64,000 bases of DNA from Bacteroidetes bacterium HGW-Bacteroidetes-2 (GTDB taxonomy: Bacteria; Bacteroidota; Bacteroidia; Flavobacteriales; Flavobacteriaceae): assembly GCA_002842575.1 (NCBI GenBank), contig PHDJ01000003.1, forward strand, positions 86,788 to 150,787, written 5' to 3'. This document shows, piece after piece, positions 42,656-50,391 of this stretch; positions within the stretch are counted from its first letter, which is position 1, and each line of letters starts with the position of its first letter. The notes beneath the pieces were generated by a model. The model was not told the origin of the DNA. It saw only the letters and a program-made list of their open reading frames with translations, and searched no databases. Position numbers and translations under genes: made by a program.

Positions 42656-43242
42656 GCTTAAGATATACAAAAGGACAGACACCTCTGGATGAAGAAGAAA
42701 AAGAGGGGCTAAAAGTAAAATCAATAACCACACAAAAGGAACTGGATGAATTTGAACAACTAAATATTGAAAAAGCAGTTGAATGGACAATTCACACCAA
42801 TTTCAAGCCTGAGAAAATATTGACAGAAAAGTTTGTAAAAGATTTACATAAAAAGATGTATGGTGATGTATGGAAATGGGCAGGAACCTTTAGAAAATCA
42901 GAGAAAAATATTGGGGTAAAATGGACTCATATTGGTATGGAACTAAAAAACCTGATTGATGATACAAAATACTGGGTAGAAAATAAGACCTATTCTCCAA
43001 AAGAAATTTCTATTAGATTTAAACATAGAATCGTTTCCATTCATTGTTTTCCAAATGGAAATGGAAGACATTCAAGAATGATGGCCGATATCATTATGGA
43101 ATCAATATTTGGACAAGAAATATTCACCTGGCATAAATCAAATATGGTCAAACCCGATGAAATAAGGGATTTATACATTACTTCACTAAAAAAAGCTGAT
43201 AATGGTGATATTAAGCCATTGATTGAATTTGCTGAAAATTAA
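42646..43242 (+). CDS. Mobile mystery protein B (Fic-domain protein)
   Basis: A 198-residue Fic/DOC protein. The catalytic loop reads HCFPNGNGRHSR near residues 143-154, agreeing with the HxFx(D/N)GNGRxxR consensus, so the AMP-transferring site looks intact. An upstream segment FVKDLHKKMYGDVWKWAGTF is the typical Fic alpha-2/3 region. No inhibitory (S/T)xxxE(G/N) helix is obvious within the protein, so control could come from the HTH partner. Fic enzymes usually AMPylate a target protein; the target here is unknown. The gene overlaps the upstream partner by 10 nt. Confidence 0.9.
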   Translation: MGLSLRYTKGQTPLDEEEKEGLKVKSITTQKELDEFEQLNIEKAVEWTIHTNFKPEKILTEKFVKDLHKKMYGDVWKWAGTFRKSEKNIGVKWTHIGMELKNLIDDTKYWVENKTYSPKEISIRFKHRIVSIHCFPNGNGRHSRMMADIIMESIFGQEIFTWHKSNMVKPDEIRDLYITSLKKADNGDIKPLIEFAEN

Positions 43243-43312
43243 AAGTAAATGTGAAATCAATACATTCAGATGTATATCGAGCACTTAAGTAAGTAAACCG
43301 GCTGTATATATT

Positions 43313-44554
43313 TTAATCACCTGAGCTCACATTTCTGACCTTCTCTTTTTTTGCACCTAATATCTTTCTCAAACTACCCATATCTTCTGAAATCTTTCTA
43401 TCAATTACCCTTGCGTAAACTTGTGTGGTTGTGATCCTGGAGTGGCCAAGGAGTTTTGATACGGTTTCTATGGGTACGCCGTTTGTAAGGGTCACGGTGG
43501 TTGCAAAGGTATGTCGGGCTATGTGGAAAGTAAGGTCTTTTTCAATTTTAAGTAATTTTGCTATTTTTTTGAGATTGGTATTCGTTCTTTGATTGGTTAA
43601 AACAGGTAGCAATTTCCCTGTACTTTGTGTTTTAGGGTGATTACTGTATTTTTCAATTATTTGTAATGGAATTTCCAATAAAGGCACCTTTACCGGAACT
43701 TTAGATTTTTGCCTGCTGGTGTAAATCCACTTTTGGCCATCAATGCCCAGTTGAATGTTATCTGCAGTAAGGTTGAAAACATCAATATAGGAGAAGCCTG
43801 TATAACATGCAAAAAGGAAGATGTCTTTATTGATCTCGAGGTTTGGTTTCTCAAATGAAGCATTATAGATTAACTCTAATTCGTCTTCGTTTAAAAATTC
43901 CCTTTCATGTTTTTCAAATTTGAGCTTGAATTTAAACCCGGGGTTTTTATCAATCCATTCCATATAATGAGCCAGATTGAGTAGTTTTTTAAACCTTTCC
44001 ATGTGCTTCATCAAACCATTGTTATTGAGACCGGATTTGTTCCTCAGATACGTTTCAAAGTCGATAATGAACTCATAATTGATTTCCTTCAAAAATACAT
44101 TGTTGGTTTTTCTTTTTTTCTCAACGAAATCCAATAAGTATTTTTCAGTAGTATCGTAGTTCTTTAATGTACCTTCAGCTAATGGGTTTTGCCTTCTATT
44201 GTTGTGATAGTTGAGTAGATCAACGAGCGTTTTGCTGGCACTGTCTGTTCCAAAGTATCTTGATTTAACAAGATTGGCCGTTATGAATTTGTTTTCATCT
44301 ACAAGTTCCTTATGAGCTTTGTGCAACCGTGCTTTGATTTGGTCAATAGCATTATTGACCGTTTGTGCTTGAAACGATGATCCATTAACAGAAGCTGACT
44401 TATTGCACCACTGTTTTAAAAGCACTTCGTGTTTAATACTGAATTCGGTTCCACGACCATTAACACGAATACGGGCGAAGATTTGACCGTATTCGGGGTC
44501 AATTTTTTTCTTTCTGATGATGAAAGAAACCTGAAAGGCGTTTAAATTGTGCAT
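43313..44554 (-). CDS. Tyrosine recombinase (integrase) of Bacteroidota type
   Basis: A 413-residue site-specific recombinase: an arm-binding N-terminal domain (about 1-90, VSFIIRKKKIDPEYGQIFAR), a SAM-like core-binding domain (about 105-205), and a catalytic domain with FACYTGFSYIDVFNLT, HIARHTFATTV (His-x-x-Arg) and LLGHSRITTTQVYARV (His and nucleophile Tyr). The first catalytic Arg normally expected in the TGL(R/A) segment is Ser here, a variation also seen in other Bacteroidota conjugative-element integrases. The gene points away from tRNA-Pro(GGG) 357 nt upstream, which may be its attachment site. Directly repeated ACTCACAAAT units lie between them. Confidence 0.88.
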   Translation of the reverse strand: MHNLNAFQVSFIIRKKKIDPEYGQIFARIRVNGRGTEFSIKHEVLLKQWCNKSASVNGSSFQAQTVNNAIDQIKARLHKAHKELVDENKFITANLVKSRYFGTDSASKTLVDLLNYHNNRRQNPLAEGTLKNYDTTEKYLLDFVEKKRKTNNVFLKEINYEFIIDFETYLRNKSGLNNNGLMKHMERFKKLLNLAHYMEWIDKNPGFKFKLKFEKHEREFLNEDELELIYNASFEKPNLEINKDIFLFACYTGFSYIDVFNLTADNIQLGIDGQKWIYTSRQKSKVPVKVPLLEIPLQIIEKYSNHPKTQSTGKLLPVLTNQRTNTNLKKIAKLLKIEKDLTFHIARHTFATTVTLTNGVPIETVSKLLGHSRITTTQVYARVIDRKISEDMGSLRKILGAKKEKVRNVSSGD

Positions 44555-44657
44555 TATCTGGCGGTTTGATTAATAATGACACGAAAGTCAAACCAATCCA
44601 AAATGCTGTTTCTTGAACGTGAGGTAAATATAAAGACTTTTTTAATCTTTATGAATA

Positions 44658-44809
44658 ACTCACAAATTTTCGGGCAAAAATACCCTGATTTTTGTAGTGA
44701 AATCTTTGCAAAGTATTGTATTTATTGAGATTTCTTTGAAAATTTTACTCACAAATAACTCACAGATATCTCACAAATATCTCACAAAACACCCCAAAAA
44801 CTCACATAA
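44658..44809. repeat. Short direct repeats upstream of the integrase (possible arm-type sites)
   Basis: The unit (A)CTCACAAAT occurs at 44658-44667, and then five related copies of (T/A)CTCACA follow with 10-15-nt spacing between 44757 and 44809. This is the pattern of arm-type sites bound by the N-terminal domain of tyrosine recombinases. Confidence 0.5.
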
Positions 44810-44842
44810 AATGCGATAAATTTTGGTTTCGTTTGGTGACAC

Positions 44843-44880
44843 AAAAAAACCTAACTATATGATTTTCATATAATTAGGTT
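44843..44880 (-). terminator. Terminator of tRNA-Pro(GGG)
   Basis: AACCTAA-C-TATATGA / TCATATAATTAGGTT inverted repeat with one mismatch and a three-base loop. On the minus strand it is followed by a T7 run, so it stops transcription of the tRNA before the integrase gene. Confidence 0.8.
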
Positions 44881-44910
44881 GATATTTGCGAGTTTTGGTA
44901 AACTCTTTGG

Positions 44911-44984
44911 TCGGGATGACAAGATTTGAACTTGCGACCCCTCGCCCCCCAGACGAGTACGCTACCAGGCTGCGCCACATCCCG
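44911..44984 (-). tRNA. tRNA-Pro(GGG)
   Basis: 74 nt on the minus strand. Acceptor CGGGATG/CATCCCG with discriminator A, a D arm AGCCTGGTAGC, anticodon stem CTCGT/GCGAG with loop CTGGGGG giving anticodon GGG, and T arm with GTTCAAATC. CCA is not encoded. Its 3' end points toward the integrase. Confidence 0.93.
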
Positions 44985-45054
44985 AAAATGTGTTAAAAAG
45001 CTCCATTTTTGTTTCTTAACAATGAGTAAAAATATCCTAATCTTAAAGTGGCGC

Positions 45055-45081
45055 AGCCCGCCCTGAGCTTGTCGAAGGGCT
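45055..45081. repeat. CCCTGAGCTTGTCGAAGGG-type palindromic repeat
   Basis: AGCCC..GGGCT arms around CTGAGCTTGTCGAAG, an interspersed element recurring in many bacterial genomes (recalled). A single copy in this window. Confidence 0.6.
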
Positions 45082-45176
45082 ACATCCAGAAATCAGTTTG
45101 CAAAAGTAACCAATTAAAAAAGTTTTCCAAATAAGTGGCTGCTTTTAATTCCTAAATACAACAAAATCTTCTCATC

Positions 45177-45392
45177 TTTGGAAAGGTTTTAGTCGGGGTG
45201 GCAGGTTCGAATCCTGCCTCCCCGAAGCAAGTTCGGGACGCGATAACAAGGCTACGCCAACATAAAACAAAAAAACCTTTCCGCTTTGGAAAGGTTTTAG
45301 TCGGGGTGGTGGGTTCGAATCCTGCCTCCCCAAAACAAGTTCGGGACGCGATAACAAGGCTACGCCAACATAAAACAAAAAAACCTTTCCGC
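45177..45392 (-). repeat. Two 108-bp tandem units of rearranged tRNA-Pro sequence
   Basis: Units 45177-45284 and 45285-45392 differ at only a few positions and run straight into the genuine tRNA-Pro(TGG). Each holds a tRNA 3' end, a palindromic GGCAGG(T/A)TTCGAA-type segment in reversed orientation, a GCGATAAC..GGCTACGCC D-arm-like part lacking a pairing 5' acceptor, and the tRNA terminator hairpin. They are pseudo-tRNAs: no complete cloverleaf can form. Confidence 0.85.
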
Positions 45393-45406
45393 TTTGGAAA
45401 GGTTTT
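45377..45406 (-). terminator. Terminator of tRNA-Pro(TGG)
   Basis: AAAACCTTTCC / GGAAAGGTTTT stem with a short loop, followed by T7 on the minus strand. A second copy of the hairpin lies at about 45269-45298 in the tandem unit. Confidence 0.85.
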
Positions 45407-45408
45407 AG

Positions 45409-45483
45409 TCGGGGTGGCAGGATTCGAACCTGCGGCCTCCTGCTCCCAAAGCAGGCGCGATAACCGGGCTACGCTACACCCCG
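45409..45483 (-). tRNA. tRNA-Pro(TGG)
   Basis: 75 nt on the minus strand. Acceptor CGGGGTG/CACCCCG with discriminator A, D arm AGCCCGGTTATCGC, anticodon stem CCTGC/GCAGG with loop TTTGGGA giving anticodon TGG, and T arm GCAGGTTCGAATCCTGC. CCA is not encoded. Confidence 0.95.
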
Positions 45484-45780
45484 AATGTTTGATTCGGTAT
45501 TTATTTAGTTTTAATGCAAATTTTTAAAAGAACCTACGATGCGATTTCTATATGGTGTTTGTCCCATAGGATATCGGCTTTACTCCCAACAATTCACAGC
45601 TAGTCTGTAAATTTTAATCGGAGTGCAAATATATACTTTTATATAGGAATCTATCTCTATTTTTATATTTTTTTTTCAAAAATCAATAAGCCTTTGGTTT
45701 TGTAATAATTAACAGATTTTTTGTAAAAATGATTCCTAATTCTATTCTGTTTTTAGTAACTTTTCGCAAAAATAAAAAGG
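45484..45780. other. AT-rich spacer upstream of the sugar dehydrogenase
   Basis: About 297 nt without a gene. A TAACTTTT sequence near 45757 resembles a -7 box but lacks the final G and a well-placed TTG. Confidence 0.4.
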
Positions 45781-46902
45781 ATGAAATATTTTTTATCGTA
45801 TGTAGTAGCAATATCTTTTTTTACTTCTTGTGCTCAGCAGTTGAAACTTAATGATATTCCTATAAAAGAAGAGGTTCGAAATTACACCATAAAATCTTTT
45901 GTTTCGAATATTAATATTCCTTGGGGTATGACTTGGTTGCCGGATGGAAGTATGCTCATTACCGAAAAAAGCGGAGACCTTATTCATTTTATAAATGATG
46001 AAAAAATAAATATCACAACAACTTTTGACGATTTATATGTAAGAGGTCAAGGCGGTCTTTTAGATATTGAGCTACACCCCAACTATCCTGAAAATGGTTG
46101 GATTTACATTTCTTATGCGTCAAATGAAGGCGAAGGCGAGGGAGGAAATACAAAGCTAGTTAGAGCAAAACTAATAGAAAACAACTTAACACAAGTAGAA
46201 ACTTTATATAAAGCAACGCCAAATACAACTAGTGGTGTGCATTTTGGTTCGCGTATTGTTTTTGACAAGGAAGGTTATGTATATCTAACTATTGGTGATC
46301 GTGGAAACCATGAAGAAAACCCTCAAAACCTTCAAAAAGATGGCGGAAAAGTGTATCGTTTTCATGAGGATGGACGCATACCCGATGACAATCCTTTTAC
46401 CAATGAGGCAGGAGCAAAAACCTCTATTTTTTCTTATGGACATCGCAATTTACAAGGTATGGCAATACACCCAACAAGCGGAAAAATATGGACACACGAA
46501 CACGGACCCAAAGGAGGTGATGAAATAAATATTCTTAAAAAAGGAGCAAATTATGGGTGGCCTGAAATTACGTATGGCTTAAATTATAATGGCACCATAA
46601 TTACGGAAGAAACCGAACGCGATGGCATGGAAAATCCTATTTATTATTGGTTTCCATCTATTGCACCTAGCGGCATGGCTTTTGTTACCGGCGATAAGTT
46701 TCCAGAATGGAAAGGCAATTTATTAGTGGGTTCACTAAAATTTCAATATTTAGAATTAGTACAATTAAATGGAAATAACGTTATTTCAAGACAAAAAATA
46801 GCAACAGACATTGGAAGGTTACGAAATGTAAAAATAGGTCCTGATGGATATATTTATATTGCCGTAGAAGGCAAAGGTATTGAAAGAATAACTCCTAATT
46901 AA
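45781..46902 (+). CDS. PQQ-dependent aldose sugar dehydrogenase-like lipoprotein
   Basis: A 373-residue lipoprotein (lipobox FFTSCAQ, Cys17) with the six-bladed beta-propeller of soluble glucose/sorbosone dehydrogenases: VSNINIPWGMTWLPDGSML, GQGGLLDIELHPNY, HFGSRIVFDKEGYVYLTIGD, SYGHRNLQGMAIHP, HEHGPKGGDEIN and APSGMAFVTGDKFPEW. These contain the His and Arg residues that bind PQQ and the calcium-binding carbonyls in YliI-type enzymes. It would oxidise aldoses in the periplasm. A cytochrome c gene follows after 1 nt and could take the electrons. Confidence 0.9.
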   Translation: MKYFLSYVVAISFFTSCAQQLKLNDIPIKEEVRNYTIKSFVSNINIPWGMTWLPDGSMLITEKSGDLIHFINDEKINITTTFDDLYVRGQGGLLDIELHPNYPENGWIYISYASNEGEGEGGNTKLVRAKLIENNLTQVETLYKATPNTTSGVHFGSRIVFDKEGYVYLTIGDRGNHEENPQNLQKDGGKVYRFHEDGRIPDDNPFTNEAGAKTSIFSYGHRNLQGMAIHPTSGKIWTHEHGPKGGDEINILKKGANYGWPEITYGLNYNGTIITEETERDGMENPIYYWFPSIAPSGMAFVTGDKFPEWKGNLLVGSLKFQYLELVQLNGNNVISRQKIATDIGRLRNVKIGPDGYIYIAVEGKGIERITPN

Positions 46903-46903
46903 T

Positions 46904-47374
46904 ATGAAAAATCCCATACATTTATTTTCGTTAACCTTCTTCTTTTTTGTGGGTTGTATTACACTAGAAAAGGAAAAAAATATAGAATCAAATTCTAAAA
47001 ATTCAATACTAATTGCCGATAAACAGTTTCAGGAAAAAACAGAGTTGCAAAAAAGCATGCAGCGAGGTAAAAACATTTATTCCGGATTTTGTATGCAGTG
47101 CCATTTGCCCGACGGTAAAGGCGTTCCCGGAAACTTTCCCCCATTGGCAGGATCAGATTGGCTAACAGAAAAACGTTCTGAAAGTATTTATGTGGTAAAG
47201 TATGGACAAACCGGTGAAATTATAGTAAATGGCGTAAAATACAACAATGTGATGGCTCCCTTGGGTCTTAGTGATGATGAAGTTGCCGACGTTATGAACT
47301 ATATAATGAATTCTTGGGAAAATACACAAAACCAAATGGTAACTGTTGAAGAAGTAAAGGCCGTAAAAAAATAA
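46904..47374 (+). CDS. Class I cytochrome c lipoprotein, electron acceptor
   Basis: A 156-residue lipoprotein (lipobox FFVGCI, Cys18). The haem site is CMQCH near residues 63-67; GVPGNFPPLAGSDWL follows, and the distal ligand is probably the Met in NNVMAPLGLSDDEVADVMNY. This is a mono-haem class I fold. It is coupled to the preceding dehydrogenase gene (1-nt gap), which makes it the likely electron acceptor to the respiratory chain. Confidence 0.88.
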   Translation: MKNPIHLFSLTFFFFVGCITLEKEKNIESNSKNSILIADKQFQEKTELQKSMQRGKNIYSGFCMQCHLPDGKGVPGNFPPLAGSDWLTEKRSESIYVVKYGQTGEIIVNGVKYNNVMAPLGLSDDEVADVMNYIMNSWENTQNQMVTVEEVKAVKK

Positions 47375-47481
47375 ATCAAAAAACAAATCCTTTTTTTGCT
47401 AGCACAAAACATGAACTAAATAGCATTCTAAAAATCGACATCTTAATACTTTGTACTCCATTCTTAATACTATTTAATTAT

Positions 47482-47489
47482 TACCTTTG
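47482..47489 (+). promoter_or_regulatory. -7 box TACCTTTG upstream of udk
   Basis: An exact TAnnTTTG match 15 nt before the ATG at 47505. A TTG lies at 47451-47453, 28 nt upstream, longer than usual. The box overlaps the TTG that would otherwise be an alternative start, which argues for the ATG. Confidence 0.5.
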
Positions 47490-47504
47490 CTAAAACTTAA
47501 TCAG

Positions 47505-48116
47505 ATGCTTATTATAGGAATAGCCGGTGGCACAGGTAGTGGTAAAACAACCGTTGTAAACCAGATATTAAATGAACTTCCCAAAGCGGATGTTGGAGTG
47601 ATTTCACAAGACTCCTATTACAAAGACACGACCCATCTTAAATATGAAGATCGCGTAAAAATAAATTTTGACCACCCTCAAGCCATTGATTTTGATTTAC
47701 TTGTTTCCCATCTTAAAGAATTAAAAAGTGGAAACACAATACCACAACCCGTGTACTCCTTTATAAATCATAACAGAACAAATGAAACAATACCTACAGC
47801 CCCAAAACGAGTGATGATTGTGGAAGGCATATTAATTTTTGCACACCCAGATATCCGAGAAATGTTTGATATGAAAATATTTGTACACGCAGATTCTGAC
47901 GAAAGACTTATAAGAAGACTAAAAAGAGATATTACAGAACGAGGACGAAACCTTGAAGAAGTTCTAAACAGATACCAAACTACCCTTAAACCGATGCACC
48001 AGCAATTTATAGAGCCAACTAAAGAATTTGCAGATATTATTATACCTACTAACCGCTATAATACAGTGGCCGTAGAAATGGTACAAACCATTATCCATCA
48101 AAAATTAAGAGCCTAA
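47505..48116 (+). CDS. udk: Uridine kinase
   Basis: A 203-residue P-loop kinase from the ATG at 47505: Walker A GGTGSGKTT at residues 7-15, SQDSYYKDTTHL, NFDHPQAIDFDLL, VMIVEGILIFAH and RRLKRDITERGRNLEEVLNRY. It phosphorylates uridine or cytidine with ATP or GTP in pyrimidine salvage. A TTG six codons upstream keeps the frame but lies on the promoter box, so I prefer the ATG. It begins an operon with the DivIC/FtsB-like gene (1-nt gap) and mutA. Confidence 0.95.
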   Translation: MLIIGIAGGTGSGKTTVVNQILNELPKADVGVISQDSYYKDTTHLKYEDRVKINFDHPQAIDFDLLVSHLKELKSGNTIPQPVYSFINHNRTNETIPTAPKRVMIVEGILIFAHPDIREMFDMKIFVHADSDERLIRRLKRDITERGRNLEEVLNRYQTTLKPMHQQFIEPTKEFADIIIPTNRYNTVAVEMVQTIIHQKLRA

Positions 48117-48117
48117 T

Positions 48118-48441
48118 ATGGAAACATCCAAAACAAAAAAGAAAAAATGGCGGAGATTTTTGGGCAACAAATACGCCCTTATTCTTCTTGTTTTTGCTGT
48201 TTGGATGCTGTTTTTTGACACTAATTCTTTATTGGTTCATAAAGAATTGAATGATGAAATAAAAGAACTAGATAACAACAAAGTGTACTTTCAGCAAGAA
48301 ATTGAAGGCGATAAAGAGTTTTTAGAAAAACTAAAGGACAGTAGTGAACTAGAAAAATTTGCCCGTGAAACCTACTTTCTTAAAAAAGAAAACGAAGAAA
48401 TATTTATTATAGAACACGAGGATAGTATTCAAAAAAAATAA
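48118..48441 (+). CDS. Septum formation initiator (DivIC/FtsB-like)
   Basis: A 107-residue bitopic protein: a basic N-terminus, one transmembrane segment (about residues 17-36, YALILLVFAVWMLFFDTNSL) and a periplasmic coiled coil (ELNDEIKELDNNKVYFQQEI). The end EKFARETYFLKKENEEIFII is the typical DivIC/FtsB signature. It is part of the FtsL/FtsB/FtsQ-type divisome link. Standard neighbour of udk in Flavobacteriia. Confidence 0.9.
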   Translation: METSKTKKKKWRRFLGNKYALILLVFAVWMLFFDTNSLLVHKELNDEIKELDNNKVYFQQEIEGDKEFLEKLKDSSELEKFARETYFLKKENEEIFIIEHEDSIQKK

Positions 48442-48446
48442 TAAAG

Positions 48447-49823
48447 ATGAATAAATTTTTATTTAAAGAGTTTGATGGTGTTTCTGCTAAAGCTTGGAAA
48501 CAAAAAATACAAGCCGAATTAAATGGTGTTGATTATAACAAATCATTAGTTTGGAAAAACTCCGAAGGTATAGATGTAACACCCTTTTACCATCAAGACG
48601 AAATTAAAGAACCCTTTACCCCTATTCCCGGGCAACCAAAAAATTGGATAATTTGCCAGACCATATTTGTTGATGATGTAAAAATTGCTAACCATATCGC
48701 TTTAGACGCCATACATTGCGGTGCAGATGCTATACAATTTTCAGCTATAAAAGAATTTTCATTAGAAGCTCTGTTTAAAGGGATGGACTTATCTAAAACA
48801 AACTTTTATTTTCAATTTCAGTTTCTTTCTAAAGATTTTATAGATTCATTAAACGAATTTTTCAAAAACAAAAATGCTACATTTTTTTTAAATGTGGATA
48901 TTATTGGAAATTTAATAAAAGAAGGCAATTGGTATTTCAATTTTAAGCAAGACCATCAAATTATAGAAGATATTATTAAAAACACTACTTCTACCAAAAA
49001 TATTTTAAGTGTAGATACCTCCATTTATCAAAATGCTGGAGCCACGATGGTACAACAATTAGCATATGCTCTTGCTCACGCCAATGAATACCTAAATCAC
49101 CTTAACTGCAATTCTATTTATAAAGATATTTCCTTAACATTTCAAGTAGCAGTAGGGTCAAATTATTTCTTTGAAATCGCAAAATTAAGGGCTCTCAGAA
49201 AACTATATGCCGCTTTAGCAAAAGAATATGGATTTTCCGAAAATTGCCATCTTTTTGTAACACCTTCCAAAAGAAACAAAACGCTTTACGACTATAATGT
49301 AAATATGCTGCGCACTACTACCGAATGTATGAGTGCCATTTTAGGAAGTGCAGATACGGTGTGCAATTTGCCCTACGATGCATTATATCATAAAAGCAAT
49401 GAATTTGGTGAACGAATATCCCGCAATCAGTTGTTAATATTAAAAAAAGAAAGTTATTTAGATAGAGTAACTAACCCTGCCGATGGCTCCTATTATATAG
49501 AATCTATTACCAATCAACTTGCTGAAAAGGCACTCACACTTTTTAAAGAATTAGAAAAAGCTGGAGGAATTTTAATACTACTAAAAGAGGGAAAACTTCA
49601 GACAAAAATAAAAGAAAGTGCCCTAAAAGAACAAAACCAATTTGATGATGGCAAAAAAATATTGCTTGGCACAAACAAACACCCCAACAAAAATGACAGA
49701 ATGAAAGATAATCTAGAACTCTATCCTTTCGTAAAAACAAAACCAAGAAAAACCCTTATCGAACCCATTATAGAAAGACGTTTAGCCGAAAAAGTGGAAC
49801 AAGAACGACTTGAAAAGGAGTAG
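48447..49823 (+). CDS. mutA: Methylmalonyl-CoA mutase small subunit
   Basis: A 458-residue protein of the mutase family (FKEFDGVSAKAWKQKIQAEL, PFYHQDEI, QPKNWIICQTI, LRALRKLYAALAKEYG, LRTTTECMSAILGSADTVCN). It lacks the C-terminal B12 domain, as small subunits do. With MutB it forms the heterodimer that interconverts succinyl-CoA and (R)-methylmalonyl-CoA. Normally mutB follows directly; here a toxin-antitoxin pair lies between. The C-terminus is charged (RRLAEKVEQERLEKE). Confidence 0.93.
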   Translation: MNKFLFKEFDGVSAKAWKQKIQAELNGVDYNKSLVWKNSEGIDVTPFYHQDEIKEPFTPIPGQPKNWIICQTIFVDDVKIANHIALDAIHCGADAIQFSAIKEFSLEALFKGMDLSKTNFYFQFQFLSKDFIDSLNEFFKNKNATFFLNVDIIGNLIKEGNWYFNFKQDHQIIEDIIKNTTSTKNILSVDTSIYQNAGATMVQQLAYALAHANEYLNHLNCNSIYKDISLTFQVAVGSNYFFEIAKLRALRKLYAALAKEYGFSENCHLFVTPSKRNKTLYDYNVNMLRTTTECMSAILGSADTVCNLPYDALYHKSNEFGERISRNQLLILKKESYLDRVTNPADGSYYIESITNQLAEKALTLFKELEKAGGILILLKEGKLQTKIKESALKEQNQFDDGKKILLGTNKHPNKNDRMKDNLELYPFVKTKPRKTLIEPIIERRLAEKVEQERLEKE

Positions 49824-49864
49824 TTTTCAACCCAAATGATTATATTTGAATAAATTAAAATACT

Positions 49865-50095
49865 ATGGAAGCTATAAGAAAAATTGTCAAAGTAATTGAC
49901 AATACAATTACAATAACGCTCCCTGATAATTTTTCAGACGGAGAAGTGGAAGTTATTGTATTAAAAAACGATTCTATTTTTGCATTGACCGAGAATCAAA
50001 AAGAAATTCTCAACAAACGTTTAGCAGAACCCGATGATCATTACATTTCTGCAGAACAATCCATAGGTTATTTAAAAAAGAAATATGGCCTTTAA
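49865..50095 (+). CDS. Antitoxin of a ParE-type pair
   Basis: A 76-residue protein with an AbrB/Phd-like start of beta strands (KIVKVIDNTITITLPDNFSD, GEVEVIVLK) and a helical C-terminus (FALTENQKEILNKRLAEPDD, YLKKKYGL). Its tail overlaps the toxin gene by 11 nt. The order antitoxin then overlapping toxin is standard. It sits 41 nt after mutA in the same direction. Confidence 0.8.
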   Translation: MEAIRKIVKVIDNTITITLPDNFSDGEVEVIVLKNDSIFALTENQKEILNKRLAEPDDHYISAEQSIGYLKKKYGL

Positions 50096-50381
50096 AGTCC
50101 AAGTACTTTTACAAACACAAAGAGAGATTGATGAAGCTATTGCTTACTACGAAGAAATAAGCCCATCAATTCCTAAAAAATTTATAGAAGAATTGTCTTC
50201 AACATACAATACCCTTTCCAAAAACCCATATTATCAAAAACGTTACTTAAATTTTAGAGGATTACCGTTGAAACGATTTCCATTTATATTGTTTTTTGAT
50301 TTAAATGAAACACAACAAATAGTAAAAATTATATCGTGTTTCATTCAAGTAAAAACCCCACTAATTATCCAAAAAAGTTAA
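50085..50381 (+). CDS. ParE/RelE-type toxin
   Basis: A 98-residue protein of the ParE/RelE superfamily: VQVLLQTQREIDEAIAYYEE, FIEELSSTYNTLSKNPYYQK, YLNFRGLPLKRFPFILFFDL, IVKIISCFIQVKTP. The RFPF..F strand is the usual core; the C-terminal beta strand appears complete, so the gene looks functional. It overlaps the antitoxin by 11 nt and ends 10 nt before mutB. ParE toxins inhibit gyrase and RelE toxins cut mRNA; the sequence alone does not decide. Confidence 0.8.
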   Translation: MAFKVQVLLQTQREIDEAIAYYEEISPSIPKKFIEELSSTYNTLSKNPYYQKRYLNFRGLPLKRFPFILFFDLNETQQIVKIISCFIQVKTPLIIQKS

Positions 50382-50391
50382 GATAAAGTAA

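Noticed and set aside
44911..44919. Second att copy at 3638 or 32128 (TCGGGATGAC)
   Set aside because: Only about ten bases match the tRNA end, and the matches belong to a repeat family with GGGATGAC ends.
45193..45371. Two extra tRNA genes next to tRNA-Pro(TGG)
   Set aside because: The 5' acceptor does not pair and the anticodon arm is not normal; treated as pseudo-tRNA repeats.
45177..45408. CRISPR array from the tandem repeats
   Set aside because: The units are 108 bp and contiguous, without unique spacers, and there are no cas genes.
45198..45527. Plus-strand open frame of 109 codons over the tRNA repeats
   Set aside because: Its sequence is repeated tRNA and terminator DNA translated in one frame, with a repetitive meaningless product.
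47487..47504. TTG start for udk six codons upstream
   Set aside because: That TTG overlaps the TACCTTTG promoter box; the ATG at 47505 matches the family start.
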